Assembly (NCBI RefSeq): GCF_900215245.1
Contig: NZ_LT907842.1
Span: 4,216,001 to 4,280,000 of the forward strand
Source: Pseudomonas fluorescens
GTDB lineage: Bacteria > Pseudomonadota > Gammaproteobacteria > Pseudomonadales > Pseudomonadaceae
Length of the DNA: 64,000 bases
Direction of reading: 5' to 3'
In this document: positions 26,578 to 34,528 of the stretch, piece by piece
Layout: each line of letters begins with the position of its first letter
Position numbering within the stretch: the stretch's first letter is position 1
Made by a program: the position numbers and the translations under genes
The notes under the pieces: model-generated
Told to the model about the DNA's origin: nothing
Database searches by the model: none
The model's input: only the letters and a program-made list of their open reading frames with translations

Positions 26578-27786
26578 ATGGAAAATTTGCAAAGCGCAGT
26601 GGACACATTAGTCCACAGTTCCAACACCCTGTTTATTCTGATTGGCGCGGTCATGGTGCTGGCCATGCACGCCGGTTTTGCGTTCCTGGAAGTCGGCACC
26701 GTGCGCCAGAAAAACCAGGTCAACGCCCTGTCGAAGATCCTCAGCGACTTCGCCATCTCGACCTTGGCTTATTTCTTTATAGGCTATTGGATCTCCTACG
26801 GCGTGAGCTTTATGCAACCGGCGGCGGTCATCAGTGCCGATCACGGCTACGGCCTGGTGAAGTTTTTCTTCCTGCTGACCTTCGCTGCGGCGATCCCGGC
26901 GATTATTTCCGGTGGCATTGCCGAGCGTGCAAAGTTCGCTCCTCAGCTGTGTGCCACCGCGCTGATCGTGGCATTTATCTACCCGTTTTTTGAAGGCCTG
27001 GTGTGGAACGGTAATTTCGGCCTGCAAGCCTGGTTGCTCGCCACCTTTGGTGCCAGCTTCCATGACTTCGCCGGTTCCGTGGTGGTACACGCCATGGGCG
27101 GTTGGCTGGCGCTGGCGGCGGTGCTGCTGTTGGGCCCGCGTAACGGGCGCTATCGAGAAGGGCGCCTGGTGGCATTTGCGCCGTCGAGCATTCCCTTCCT
27201 GGCGTTGGGTTCGTGGATCCTCATTGTCGGCTGGTTCGGCTTTAACGTGATGAGCGCGCAGACCTTGAATGGCGTCAGCGGCCTTGTCGCCGTCAACTCG
27301 CTGATGGCCATGGTTGGCGGCACGGTTGCTGCCCTGGTGATCGGCCGCAATGACCCTGGCTTCCTGCATAACGGTCCGCTGGCCGGGCTGGTGGCGATTT
27401 GCGCCGGTTCCGACTTGATGCACCCTGTGGGCGCGCTGGTCACTGGTGTCGTCGCCGGTGGTTTGTTCGTGTGGTTCTTCATCGCCGCCCAGGATCGCTG
27501 GAAGATCGATGACGTGCTGGGTGTGTGGCCCCTGCATGGTTTGTGCGGCGTGTGGGGCGGTATCGCGTGCGGCGTCTTCGGCCAGACCGCCCTTGGCGGC
27601 TTGGGCGGCGTGAGCCTGATCAGCCAGTTGATTGGCACCGCGCTGGGGGTGGTGGTGGCGCTGGTCGGCGGCCTGTTGGTGTACGGCGTGATCAAACGCG
27701 TGCACGGGCTGCGCCTGAGCCAGGAGCAGGAGTACTACGGCGCTGACCTGTCGATCCACAAGATCGGCGCGGTCAGTCAGGATTGA
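26578..27786 (+). CDS. amt: ammonium transporter (Amt/AmtB family)
   Basis: The product has about 402 residues and eleven hydrophobic segments. Amt landmarks are FAFLEVGTVRQKNQVNALSK, the EGLVWNG region, FHDFAGSVVVHAMGGWLAL (conserved pore histidine), GSWILIVGWFGFN and DDVLGVWPLHGLCGVWGGI (second pore histidine). ATG 26578 (MENLQSAVDTLVHSS) is chosen; an upstream in-frame start at 26539 would add 13 residues. No glnK gene is next to it, so it may be a secondary Amt. The last 14 bp overlap the convergent antiporter gene. Confidence 0.93.
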   Translation: MENLQSAVDTLVHSSNTLFILIGAVMVLAMHAGFAFLEVGTVRQKNQVNALSKILSDFAISTLAYFFIGYWISYGVSFMQPAAVISADHGYGLVKFFFLLTFAAAIPAIISGGIAERAKFAPQLCATALIVAFIYPFFEGLVWNGNFGLQAWLLATFGASFHDFAGSVVVHAMGGWLALAAVLLLGPRNGRYREGRLVAFAPSSIPFLALGSWILIVGWFGFNVMSAQTLNGVSGLVAVNSLMAMVGGTVAALVIGRNDPGFLHNGPLAGLVAICAGSDLMHPVGALVTGVVAGGLFVWFFIAAQDRWKIDDVLGVWPLHGLCGVWGGIACGVFGQTALGGLGGVSLISQLIGTALGVVVALVGGLLVYGVIKRVHGLRLSQEQEYYGADLSIHKIGAVSQD

Positions 27787-29503
27787 TCGGCTCGTCGGTC
27801 CGCGGGTAGAAACCGTGCAGTAGGCGATAGCGGTTACGCCGCACCTCGTCGACCCGCGCCTGCACCTGTTCGTCCGAAAGCCCCAGCAGGATCAAGGCGT
27901 GGGAGGCGAGCATCAGGCTCGACTCCAGCAGTTCGGGCACCACTTCGCTGGCGCCGGCGGCTTTCAGTTCCGTCAGTTGGCTGTCGTCACGGGTACGCAC
28001 CAGAATCGGCACGTCCGGATTGATCCGGCGTGCCTCCGTCAATACCACCAGTGCGACATCGCTGTTATCCACCGCGATCACCACCAGCCGTGCGCGTTCC
28101 AGGCCGACCGCACTCAGCAAGGCCCCACGGCGACAGTCACCGTAGTGCACGTTGCGGTCTTGCGTGGCGGCTCCCTGCACCTGCGCCGGGTCATCATCCA
28201 GTGCAATAAACGCCTGTTGCTCGCGGTGCAGAAAGCGCCCGATGGATTGCCCGACGCGGCCGTACCCGCAAATCACTGCGTGGCCGCTCAATTGGGCGTT
28301 GAGCGCGGTGATTGCTTCCAGGTGCACCTGCTGGTTGGGCTTGCGGTGCAGGCGCAGGGCAATCGTTGGTGCCGCGCGCAGCAGCAGCGGGGTCAGCAGC
28401 ATCGAGCAGAAGGTGGCAGCGAGCAGCAGGCCGTTGAACGCTTCGGGTATCAGCCGGCTGTGTTGCATTTGCGCCATCAGCGCAAAACAGAACTCGCCGC
28501 CCTGGGCCAGGGCCAGGCCACTGCGCCAGGCGGTTTCACTGTCGCTGCCACGCAGTTTGACCAACGCCGCTACCACCAGGGCCTTGATCAGCATCAGTGC
28601 AAGGGTCAGGCCGAGGATCAGCAGGCTATGGCTGACGAACAGCTGCAGGTCGATGAGCATGCCGATGCTGACAAAAAACAGCCCGAGCAGAATGTCGCGA
28701 AACGGCCGGATGTCGGCTTCGATCTGATGCCGGTAATGGCTTTCGCCCAACAGCATGCCCGCCAGGAACGCGCCGAGGGCAGGCGAGAGTCCCAGTAGGT
28801 GCGTGAGCCAGGCGGTCAGCAATACGATCACCAGCGCCAATAGCACAAACAGCTCTGCTGAACGGGACGCCGCGACTTCGTGAAACAGGCGGGGCAATAA
28901 CCAGCGACTGGCGAACAGCAAGCCGACGAACAACAGCACGGTTTTGCCCAGCGTCAGCGGCAACGCCCAGTACCACGCCTGGTCGCTGTTACCGGCAAAT
29001 ACCGGCACCAAGGTGAGCAGCAGCACGGCCACTACATCTTGGAACAGCAACACGCCAATCGCATTCTGGCCATGGCTGCTGAAGATTTCCCCGAGGCTGG
29101 TCAGCTCCTTGCTGACGATGGCCGTGGAGGACAACGCCAACCCGGCACCCAGCAGCAGAGCGACGCCTGGCGCCAGGCCAAACGCCATCAGCAGGCCTCC
29201 CAGCAGCACACCGCAGCCCAGTACCTGCAAGCTGCCCAGCCCGAAAACCACGCTGCGCAAGGCGAACATCTTGGTAAGGGAAAACTCCAGCCCAAGGGAA
29301 AACAGCAGGAATACCACCCCCAACTCGGCGAGGTCCGGCAGGTCTTCACTGTCATTCACCCAGTCCAGCGCGGTGGGCCCCACGGCCAGGCCCACGCACA
29401 GGTAGCCCAGCACGGGCGGCAGCCGCAGCCGGCGAAACAGCGCAATCACCACCAGGGATGAGGCCAGAATGATCAGCAGGTTGGCGAACACAAGCATCTC
29501 CAT
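27773..29503 (-). CDS. CPA2 family cation:proton antiporter with TrkA-N domain (KefC/YbaL-like)
   Basis: The product has about 576 residues. Twelve or so transmembrane segments (about 1-385) carry the family patterns LGYLCVGLAVGPTALDW, GVVFLLFSLGLEFSL and SPALGAFLAGMLLGES. They are followed by an NAD-binding RCK/TrkA-N domain beginning AVICGYGRVGQSIGRFL (about 415 onward). Such proteins exchange K+ or Na+ for protons under redox or nucleotide control. ATG 29503 is preferred over one 6 codons upstream. No ancillary KefF/KefG gene is adjacent. Confidence 0.9.
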   Translation of the reverse strand: MEMLVFANLLIILASSLVVIALFRRLRLPPVLGYLCVGLAVGPTALDWVNDSEDLPDLAELGVVFLLFSLGLEFSLTKMFALRSVVFGLGSLQVLGCGVLLGGLLMAFGLAPGVALLLGAGLALSSTAIVSKELTSLGEIFSSHGQNAIGVLLFQDVVAVLLLTLVPVFAGNSDQAWYWALPLTLGKTVLLFVGLLFASRWLLPRLFHEVAASRSAELFVLLALVIVLLTAWLTHLLGLSPALGAFLAGMLLGESHYRHQIEADIRPFRDILLGLFFVSIGMLIDLQLFVSHSLLILGLTLALMLIKALVVAALVKLRGSDSETAWRSGLALAQGGEFCFALMAQMQHSRLIPEAFNGLLLAATFCSMLLTPLLLRAAPTIALRLHRKPNQQVHLEAITALNAQLSGHAVICGYGRVGQSIGRFLHREQQAFIALDDDPAQVQGAATQDRNVHYGDCRRGALLSAVGLERARLVVIAVDNSDVALVVLTEARRINPDVPILVRTRDDSQLTELKAAGASEVVPELLESSLMLASHALILLGLSDEQVQARVDEVRRNRYRLLHGFYPRTDEPINPD

Positions 29504-29672
29504 TGCGGGGTGAACGGGCAAAAAGCCGCGAGAATCGCTGAATCAGTTATACGTCATGGTGACCTGGGTCAGGTCTTTTGTCGGCAGTCGGATTTCATCG
29601 GGCAAGCCTGCTCGCCACAGGTATTGGGCGGGCTTAGAATGATGACCTACTTACTGATCGGGTCCCGTCGCC

Positions 29673-29909
29673 ATGTTTCCTGAATGCCAGCTGCTCGGCA
29701 CCGTGGGTTGCCATCTTTGTGAGATAGCCGAAGCCGAAATCATGCCGCTCGTCGAAGGAGGGCTGCTGGTGGAACTGGTTGATATCACTGAGCCCGTTGA
29801 TCTCACCGAAGTCTATGGCCTGCGGATTCCGGTGCTTCGCCGTGTGGATACAGGGGCTGAATTGGATTGGCCATTCGACCCTGAGCAGATTGTTGCCTTC
29901 CTTCGTTAA
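29673..29909 (+). CDS. glutaredoxin-like (DUF836) thioredoxin-fold protein
   Basis: The 78-residue single-domain protein has the redox motif GCHLCE (about 12-17) after a beta strand and the cis-proline segment GLRIPVLR, which defines the small glutaredoxin-like DUF836 family. The target is unknown. The stop is about 75 bp before the next gene, which has its own LexA-box promoter region, so the two may be separate units. Confidence 0.88.
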   Translation: MFPECQLLGTVGCHLCEIAEAEIMPLVEGGLLVELVDITEPVDLTEVYGLRIPVLRRVDTGAELDWPFDPEQIVAFLR

Positions 29910-29943
29910 GCGTTATCCGATAGCGGGTTACCAATTATTACGT

Positions 29944-29963
29944 TACTGTATGCCTGTACAGTG
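29944..29963 (+). promoter_or_regulatory. LexA (SOS) box
   Basis: TACTGTATGCCTGTACAGTG fits the CTGTAT-N4-(A/T)TACAG pattern of gamma-proteobacterial LexA sites, with CTG and CAG at the required 10-base separation and symmetric flanks. It lies 20 bp before the GTG start of the next gene, where a repressor would block initiation. Confidence 0.78.
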
Positions 29964-29983
29964 ATTGAGTAGAGGGATCGCCC

Positions 29984-30319
29984 GTGGTGAATGTTGAACA
30001 ATTAAAAAGCAGCGTCAATCGCATGTCTGCCGATGTCGTGCGCGACGCGGTGAACGAGCTGCGCCTGGATGGCCTGGTCACGGAAGGCAAGACGCCGTTT
30101 AACAAAGTGCATTTCAATACCTGCTTCGCCGAAATCGAGGCCTTGTTCCAGCGCGCCGGTTACCACAAGCAGTTGGATGTCGTGGGTTACCAGGGCTTGT
30201 TGTACGCGCTGTACGATCCCGGCCGTTGGGAAGCGGTGGACGTGCTGCGCTGGCTCAAGGAGTTCACCGACGCCGCCAGTGCCTCGCCGATCCTGCGGGC
30301 CGAATTGGCAAAGGCCTGA
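29984..30319 (+). CDS. conserved hypothetical protein, probably SOS-regulated
   Basis: The 111-residue soluble protein has no domain I can name. It is mostly helical in appearance (VVRDAVNELRLDGLV and CFAEIEALFQRAGY) with DVLRWLKEFTDAA near the end and no catalytic motif. The GTG start at 29984 has AGAGGG upstream. The LexA box immediately before it is the only clue to function and points to DNA-damage induction. The following pseudouridine synthase gene starts 72 bp downstream and could be co-transcribed. Confidence 0.8.
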   Translation: MVNVEQLKSSVNRMSADVVRDAVNELRLDGLVTEGKTPFNKVHFNTCFAEIEALFQRAGYHKQLDVVGYQGLLYALYDPGRWEAVDVLRWLKEFTDAASASPILRAELAKA

Positions 30320-30391
30320 GATCCGCCCTAGGCTCAATCCCGCTCCATGCGGGATAATGCCTGCCTGATTTTCCAGGCTCCGAGCATTGTC

Positions 30392-31282
30392 ATGTCCACA
30401 TCCGGTTTTTCCGCGTCCCAGCACCAAGCCAGTACGTTGTATTTGCCACCTGGCCCTTGGGCGACAGTGCTGGATTGCCTGTGCGAGCATTTTCCGGCGA
30501 TCAGCCGTGAACACTGGCTGGACCGCATCGCGCGAGGCCGTGTGCTCGACATCAACGGTCACCCGATCAACCTCGGCCTGGCCTACAAGGAAGGCCTGTG
30601 CATTTATTACTTTCGTGAAGTACCGAATGAGAAGGTGATCCCGGTACAGGAAACTATCCTGTACGCCGACGAACATTTGGTCGTGGCCGACAAGCCGCAT
30701 TTTCTGCCGGTAACGCCTGCTGGCGAATACGTCGAGCAAACCCTGTTGCGCCGCCTGATTCGTCGTCTGGATAACCCCGCGCTTGTTCCCTTGCATCGCA
30801 TCGACCGGCATACGGCCGGGCTGGTGCTGTTCTCGGCCAACCCGCAAAGCCGTTCGGCGTATCAACAGCTGTTTCCTACGCGGCGCATCGACAAATTCTA
30901 CGAAGCCATTGCCCCGGCTTTGCCGAACCTGACGTTCCCCAGGGTGCACAAAAGCCGCCTGGTGGATGGCGAGCCGTTCTTCCGTATGCAGGAAGGGCCG
31001 GGCGCCAGCAATACCGAAACGGCCGTGGAAGTGCGCGAAAAAAATGCCGACTTGTGGCGCTACGGCCTGTTCCCCGTAACGGGCAAGAAGCACCAGTTGC
31101 GCGTGCACATGACTGCGCTGGGGGCGAGTATCTGCAATGACCCGTTCTACCCCGACGTGATCAAGGACGCCGAGGACGACTACGCCAACCCGCTCAAGCT
31201 GCTGGCTCAGGGCGTGCGGTTTATCGACCCGGTCACAGGTGAACAACGCGATTTCCGCAGCCAGATTACCCTCGACTGGTAA
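30392..31282 (+). CDS. RluA-family pseudouridine synthase
   Basis: The 296-residue enzyme isomerises uridine to pseudouridine in RNA. The catalytic segment PLHRIDRHTAGLVLFS has the invariant aspartate; ILYADEHLVVADKPHFLPVTP (motif I) and TGKKHQLRVHMTALG (motif III) are also clear. An N-terminal S4-like part (HWLDRIARGRVLDINGH) is present. Target rRNA or tRNA sites cannot be read. The start MSTSGFSASQ at 30392 is chosen over an upstream in-frame ATG at 30347, which precedes the domain. A perfect terminator follows. Confidence 0.92.
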   Translation: MSTSGFSASQHQASTLYLPPGPWATVLDCLCEHFPAISREHWLDRIARGRVLDINGHPINLGLAYKEGLCIYYFREVPNEKVIPVQETILYADEHLVVADKPHFLPVTPAGEYVEQTLLRRLIRRLDNPALVPLHRIDRHTAGLVLFSANPQSRSAYQQLFPTRRIDKFYEAIAPALPNLTFPRVHKSRLVDGEPFFRMQEGPGASNTETAVEVREKNADLWRYGLFPVTGKKHQLRVHMTALGASICNDPFYPDVIKDAEDDYANPLKLLAQGVRFIDPVTGEQRDFRSQITLDW

Positions 31283-31295
31283 CCCCCGGAAACGA

Positions 31296-31320
31296 CAAGG
31301 CCCGCGCGAGGCGGGCCTTG
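31296..31320 (+). terminator. terminator between pseudouridine synthase and lipoprotein genes
   Basis: CAAGGCCCGC and GCGGGCCTTG form a perfect 10-bp stem around a 5-base loop in the convergent gap. Only a short T stretch follows on either strand. Confidence 0.8.
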
Positions 31321-31337
31321 TTGGCAAACGCTAAGAC

Positions 31338-31559
31338 TTACAGGTCTTTAACGGTGCGAACCTGATCTTTGTTGATGCGGGTTTGCTTGCCGTCAAGTTG
31401 TTCGAACTCATAGAAGCCCGAAGCCTTGTCGTATTTAGGGGTATCGACGGCCTGGATTTCGCGACCGTCATTCAGGGTGATCACTGTAGGCGAGGCGCAA
31501 CCGGCGAGAGTGGCGAGGCCCAGTGCAAGCATGAGAGCGGCGATGGTCCGTTGAGTCAT
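31338..31559 (-). CDS. YgdI/YgdR-type small lipoprotein (DUF903)
   Basis: The 73-residue precursor has a signal peptide and lipobox LAGC (cysteine about 21), followed by a single small beta domain: TVITLNDGREIQAVDTPKY, then GFYEFEQLDGKQTRINKDQV. This is the DUF903 pattern of YgdI/YgdR. It is expected in the outer or inner membrane facing the periplasm, with unknown function. It is monocistronic. Confidence 0.92.
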   Translation of the reverse strand: MTQRTIAALMLALGLATLAGCASPTVITLNDGREIQAVDTPKYDKASGFYEFEQLDGKQTRINKDQVRTVKDL

Positions 31560-31638
31560 GAGTGTGTCTCCGAAAGAATTCTTTTAAACAACTGACCTTG
31601 TGACGCGCGCGGCGCCGACAAAGTTCCTTGTGCGAGGT

Positions 31639-32241
31639 TCATTCTGACACGCCGAAGCCTGGGTGTAACAGCTCAGGTGTATTCAGGTTGGCCAGCCGCG
31701 GGTCTTCGGCCGGGCATTGCAGGCCCACGCCACCCAGTTGCAAGAGGATCCTGCGCGGGCTGCGTTCACCGGCGTCCCATGCCCGTTTTACCTCAATGTG
31801 CAGGTGAGTCGGGATGATACAGATCAAGGGTTCCCAGAACTCACCCTGGCGCACCATCACCGGCAGCAGCGGGTTGTGGCGTGCAGTCTCACGCAGGTCG
31901 GTGAGCAGCCCCACGTCGATGTTCGGTACATCACACGGCAGTATCAACAAATGCTCACGCTGTGCGACCGCCAAGCCAGCGAGGATGCCTGCCAGCGGGC
32001 CGGGGAAGTCCGGGCTGTCGTCGCTCACTAACTGGTCGGCATACGGTGCGTACCGTTCATGGTTGCGGTTGCAGGAGATAATCAGGTCATCCGTCAGCGG
32101 CCGGGCCAGGCGCTGCAAGTGCGCAATCAGCGGCTGCCCGTGCCACTGCAACAGGCCTTTGTCCTGGCCGCCCATGCGTTGGCCACGGCCACCGGCCAGC
32201 AGCAAAATCGAACAGGGCAGGGGCGAAGAATCAACAGACAT
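31639..32241 (-). CDS. mobA: molybdenum cofactor guanylyltransferase
   Basis: The 200-residue enzyme attaches GMP to molybdopterin to make the bis-MGD cofactor. The nucleotidyltransferase start [20 protein letters not shown] is diagnostic; [20 protein letters not shown] and LPCDVPNID follow. ATG 32241 ([11 protein letters not shown]) is chosen over a long in-frame extension that runs into moaB. It is divergent from moaB-moeA, with a 76-bp shared promoter region. Confidence 0.95.
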   Translation of the reverse strand: MSVDSSPLPCSILLLAGGRGQRMGGQDKGLLQWHGQPLIAHLQRLARPLTDDLIISCNRNHERYAPYADQLVSDDSPDFPGPLAGILAGLAVAQREHLLILPCDVPNIDVGLLTDLRETARHNPLLPVMVRQGEFWEPLICIIPTHLHIEVKRAWDAGERSPRRILLQLGGVGLQCPAEDPRLANLNTPELLHPGFGVSE

Positions 32242-32317
32242 GGCGGTTCCGCTGCGGCAGGTAAATGGGGCCCTGTGATATAACATCGGGCTGTTCCTTC
32301 GACAACTGGACCGAGCC

Positions 32318-32857
32318 ATGAACGCCAAGGCTGATGCGCCCTTCGTAGCCCTGAATATTGCTGTACTGACCGTCAGCGACACCCGCACCCTGGACACCGA
32401 CACCTCGGGCCAGGTCTTCGTCGACCGCCTGACCGCCGCTGGCCACAACCTGGCTGAGCGCGTGCTGCTCAAGGACGACCTCTACAAAATTCGCGCCCAA
32501 GTCGCCCACTGGATCGCCGAAGACGTGGTGCAAGTGGTGCTGATCACCGGCGGCACCGGCTTCACCGGCCGCGACAGCACGCCCGAAGCGGTGAGCTGCT
32601 TGCTGGACAAGCAAGTCGATGGGTTCGGTGAACTGTTTCGCCAGATCTCGGTGGCCGACATCGGCACCTCCACCGTGCAATCGCGCGCCCTGGCCGGCCT
32701 GGCCAATGGCACGCTGGTATGCTGCCTGCCGGGTTCGACCAACGCGGTGCGCACGGGCTGGGATGGCATCCTCGCCGAGCAATTGGATAACCGCCACCGC
32801 CCGTGCAACTTCGTGCCCCACCTGAAGCAGGCCGAACCCTGCGAATCCCGTGGATAA
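32318..32857 (+). CDS. moaB: molybdenum cofactor biosynthesis protein MoaB (MogA family)
   Basis: The 179-residue protein adenylates molybdopterin. Motifs are [36 protein letters not shown] and [17 protein letters not shown]. It overlaps the GTG start of moeA by 8 bp and so forms a two-gene cofactor operon, divergent from mobA, as in other pseudomonads (moaB2-moeA2). Confidence 0.95.
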   Translation: MNAKADAPFVALNIAVLTVSDTRTLDTDTSGQVFVDRLTAAGHNLAERVLLKDDLYKIRAQVAHWIAEDVVQVVLITGGTGFTGRDSTPEAVSCLLDKQVDGFGELFRQISVADIGTSTVQSRALAGLANGTLVCCLPGSTNAVRTGWDGILAEQLDNRHRPCNFVPHLKQAEPCESRG

Positions 32858-34067
32858 GCCGGGTAAAACCGGCGCTTTGCTGCCGGTGGAAGACGCGCTG
32901 CGCCAACTGCTGGACATGGCCGAAGCCGCACCGATCCGTGATCAGGAAGTGTTGCCTCTGGGCGAGTGCGATGGCCGTGTGCTGGCGCACGACCTCATCT
33001 CCACCCTCGATCTGCCGCCCTGGCCCAACAGCGCCATGGACGGCTACGCCGTGCGTCTGTCGGACTGGAAGGGCGAGCCATTGCCCGTCAGCCAGCGCAT
33101 CTTCGCCGGCCAGGCGCCGCAGCCATTGGCGAGCGGCACGTGTGCGCGCATCTTTACCGGCGCACCGGTGCCCGAAGGTGCGGACTGTGTAGAGATGCAG
33201 GAAAACGCGGTGGTCCACGCCGACGAGCGCGTGAGTTTCACTGAACCCTTGCACGTCAACCAGAACATCCGCCCCCAAGGCCAGGAAACCACCGTCGGCG
33301 AGTGGGTGCTAACCGCCGGTACCCGGCTCGGCCCGATTGAGCTGGGCCTGGCTGCGTCCCTTGGCCGTGACCGTCTGAGTGTGGTGCGCCGCGTGCGCGT
33401 GGCCGTGCTGTCCACCGGTGATGAACTGATCGAACCGGGTTTGCCGCTGGGGCCGGGGCAAATCTACAACAGCAATCGCCGTGTGCTGTGCAGTTGGCTT
33501 GCGCGGATGGGCTGTGAAGTGATTGATGCCGGGATTCTGCCGGATGATCTGGAAAAAACCCGCACGCGCCTGGCCGATCTGGGCAGTGTCGACCTGATTT
33601 TGTCCACCGGTGGTGTGTCGGTGGGCGAAGCGGACTTCCTCGGCATCGCCCTGCGCGAAGAGGGCGAGCTGGCCTTGTGGAAGCTGGCGATCAAACCCGG
33701 CAAGCCGCTGACCTTCGGCCATTTTCGTGGTGTGCCGGTGATCGGCCTGCCGGGCAACCCGGCCTCCACCCTGGTGACGTTTGCGCTGCTGGCACGCCCT
33801 TATCTGCTGCGCCGCCAAGGCGTGCAGGACGTGGCGCCGCTGCGTTTCGAAGTGCCGGTGGGGTTCGTCTGGCCCAAGCCGGGCAACCGCCGCGAGTACC
33901 TGCGCGGGCGTATCGAGCAGGGCAAAGCGGTCATCTATCGCAACCAAAGCTCAGGCGTGCTGCGCAGCGCGGCATGGGCCGAGGGGTTTGTCGAGGTGCT
34001 GGAAGGGACGACGTTGGCCTTGGGGGACCGAGTCAACTTCATCCCCCTGAGTGAAGTCTTGAACTGA
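32850..34067 (+). CDS. moeA: molybdopterin molybdenumtransferase
   Basis: The 405-residue MoeA inserts molybdate into adenylated molybdopterin. Landmarks are LDLPPWPNSAMDGYAVRLSD, RIFTGAPVPEGADCVEMQE, VAVLSTGDELIEPG, LILSTGGVSVGEADFL and IGLPGNPASTLVTFALL. The GTG start at 32850 lies within the end of moaB. Domain order and length are normal. It ends before a REP pair. Confidence 0.95.
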   Translation: MDKPGKTGALLPVEDALRQLLDMAEAAPIRDQEVLPLGECDGRVLAHDLISTLDLPPWPNSAMDGYAVRLSDWKGEPLPVSQRIFAGQAPQPLASGTCARIFTGAPVPEGADCVEMQENAVVHADERVSFTEPLHVNQNIRPQGQETTVGEWVLTAGTRLGPIELGLAASLGRDRLSVVRRVRVAVLSTGDELIEPGLPLGPGQIYNSNRRVLCSWLARMGCEVIDAGILPDDLEKTRTRLADLGSVDLILSTGGVSVGEADFLGIALREEGELALWKLAIKPGKPLTFGHFRGVPVIGLPGNPASTLVTFALLARPYLLRRQGVQDVAPLRFEVPVGFVWPKPGNRREYLRGRIEQGKAVIYRNQSSGVLRSAAWAEGFVEVLEGTTLALGDRVNFIPLSEVLN

Positions 34068-34080
34068 CAATAGAGAGCTA

Positions 34081-34173
34081 AATGTGGGAGCTGGCTTGCC
34101 TGCGATGGCGATGTGTCAGCTTGCTTATCTGGAACAGGTGTACCGCTATCGCAGGCAAGCCAGCACCCACATT
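34081..34173. repeat. REP/BIME inverted pair after moeA
   Basis: The arms (TGTGGGAGCTGGCTTGCCTG on the left, its near reverse complement ending in CCCACA on the right) are about 28 bp each and flank 33 bp. It lies in a convergent gap and may act as a transcript end. Confidence 0.85.
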
Positions 34174-34198
34174 TTGGATTATGTATCTCTGAGACTTT

Positions 34199-34528
34199 TC
34201 AGTAGTCGTCGCCACGCTCTGTCACATCCCGCTCCACCGGTTCGGCATTCGGGTCATACCCGACCGGGAACTTGCCTTTGAGTGTCCAGGCAAACGCAAT
34301 GATCTCCGCCACCGTGCGGTACAACTCCTCCGGGATACTGTCGCCCAATTCCATGCGCGCCAGCAGCTTCACCAGCTCGGCGTTCTCATAGATCGGCACT
34401 TCATTCTCCCGCGCCAACTTCAAAATGGCTTCGGCCAGGGCATCGTCGCCCTTGGCTGTCAGGGTCGGCGCTTGCTGGCCGTCGTACTTGAGGGCAATCG
34501 CCTGGCGTGGTGGGGTTGGGTTTTTCAT
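34199..34528 (-). CDS. FlhB C-terminal-domain-like protein
   Basis: The 109-residue protein corresponds to the cytoplasmic domain of FlhB/YscU export-switch proteins alone: AIALKYDGQQAPTLTAKGDD, LARENEVPIYENAELVKLL, then GDSIPEELYRTVAEIIAF. The NPTH autocleavage motif is absent; the chain starts MKNPTPPRQAIALKY, where NPTPPR stands at that position. It overlaps the FliK-like gene by 4 bp, so the pair may tune hook-length or substrate switching, but no flagellar gene lies nearby. Confidence 0.88.
   Translation of the reverse strand: MKNPTPPRQAIALKYDGQQAPTLTAKGDDALAEAILKLARENEVPIYENAELVKLLARMELGDSIPEELYRTVAEIIAFAWTLKGKFPVGYDPNAEPVERDVTERGDDY

Noticed and set aside
26608..27759. 383-codon frame antisense to the ammonium transporter
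   Set aside because: Low-complexity His/Gln-rich translation typical of a membrane-protein antisense; no start signal.
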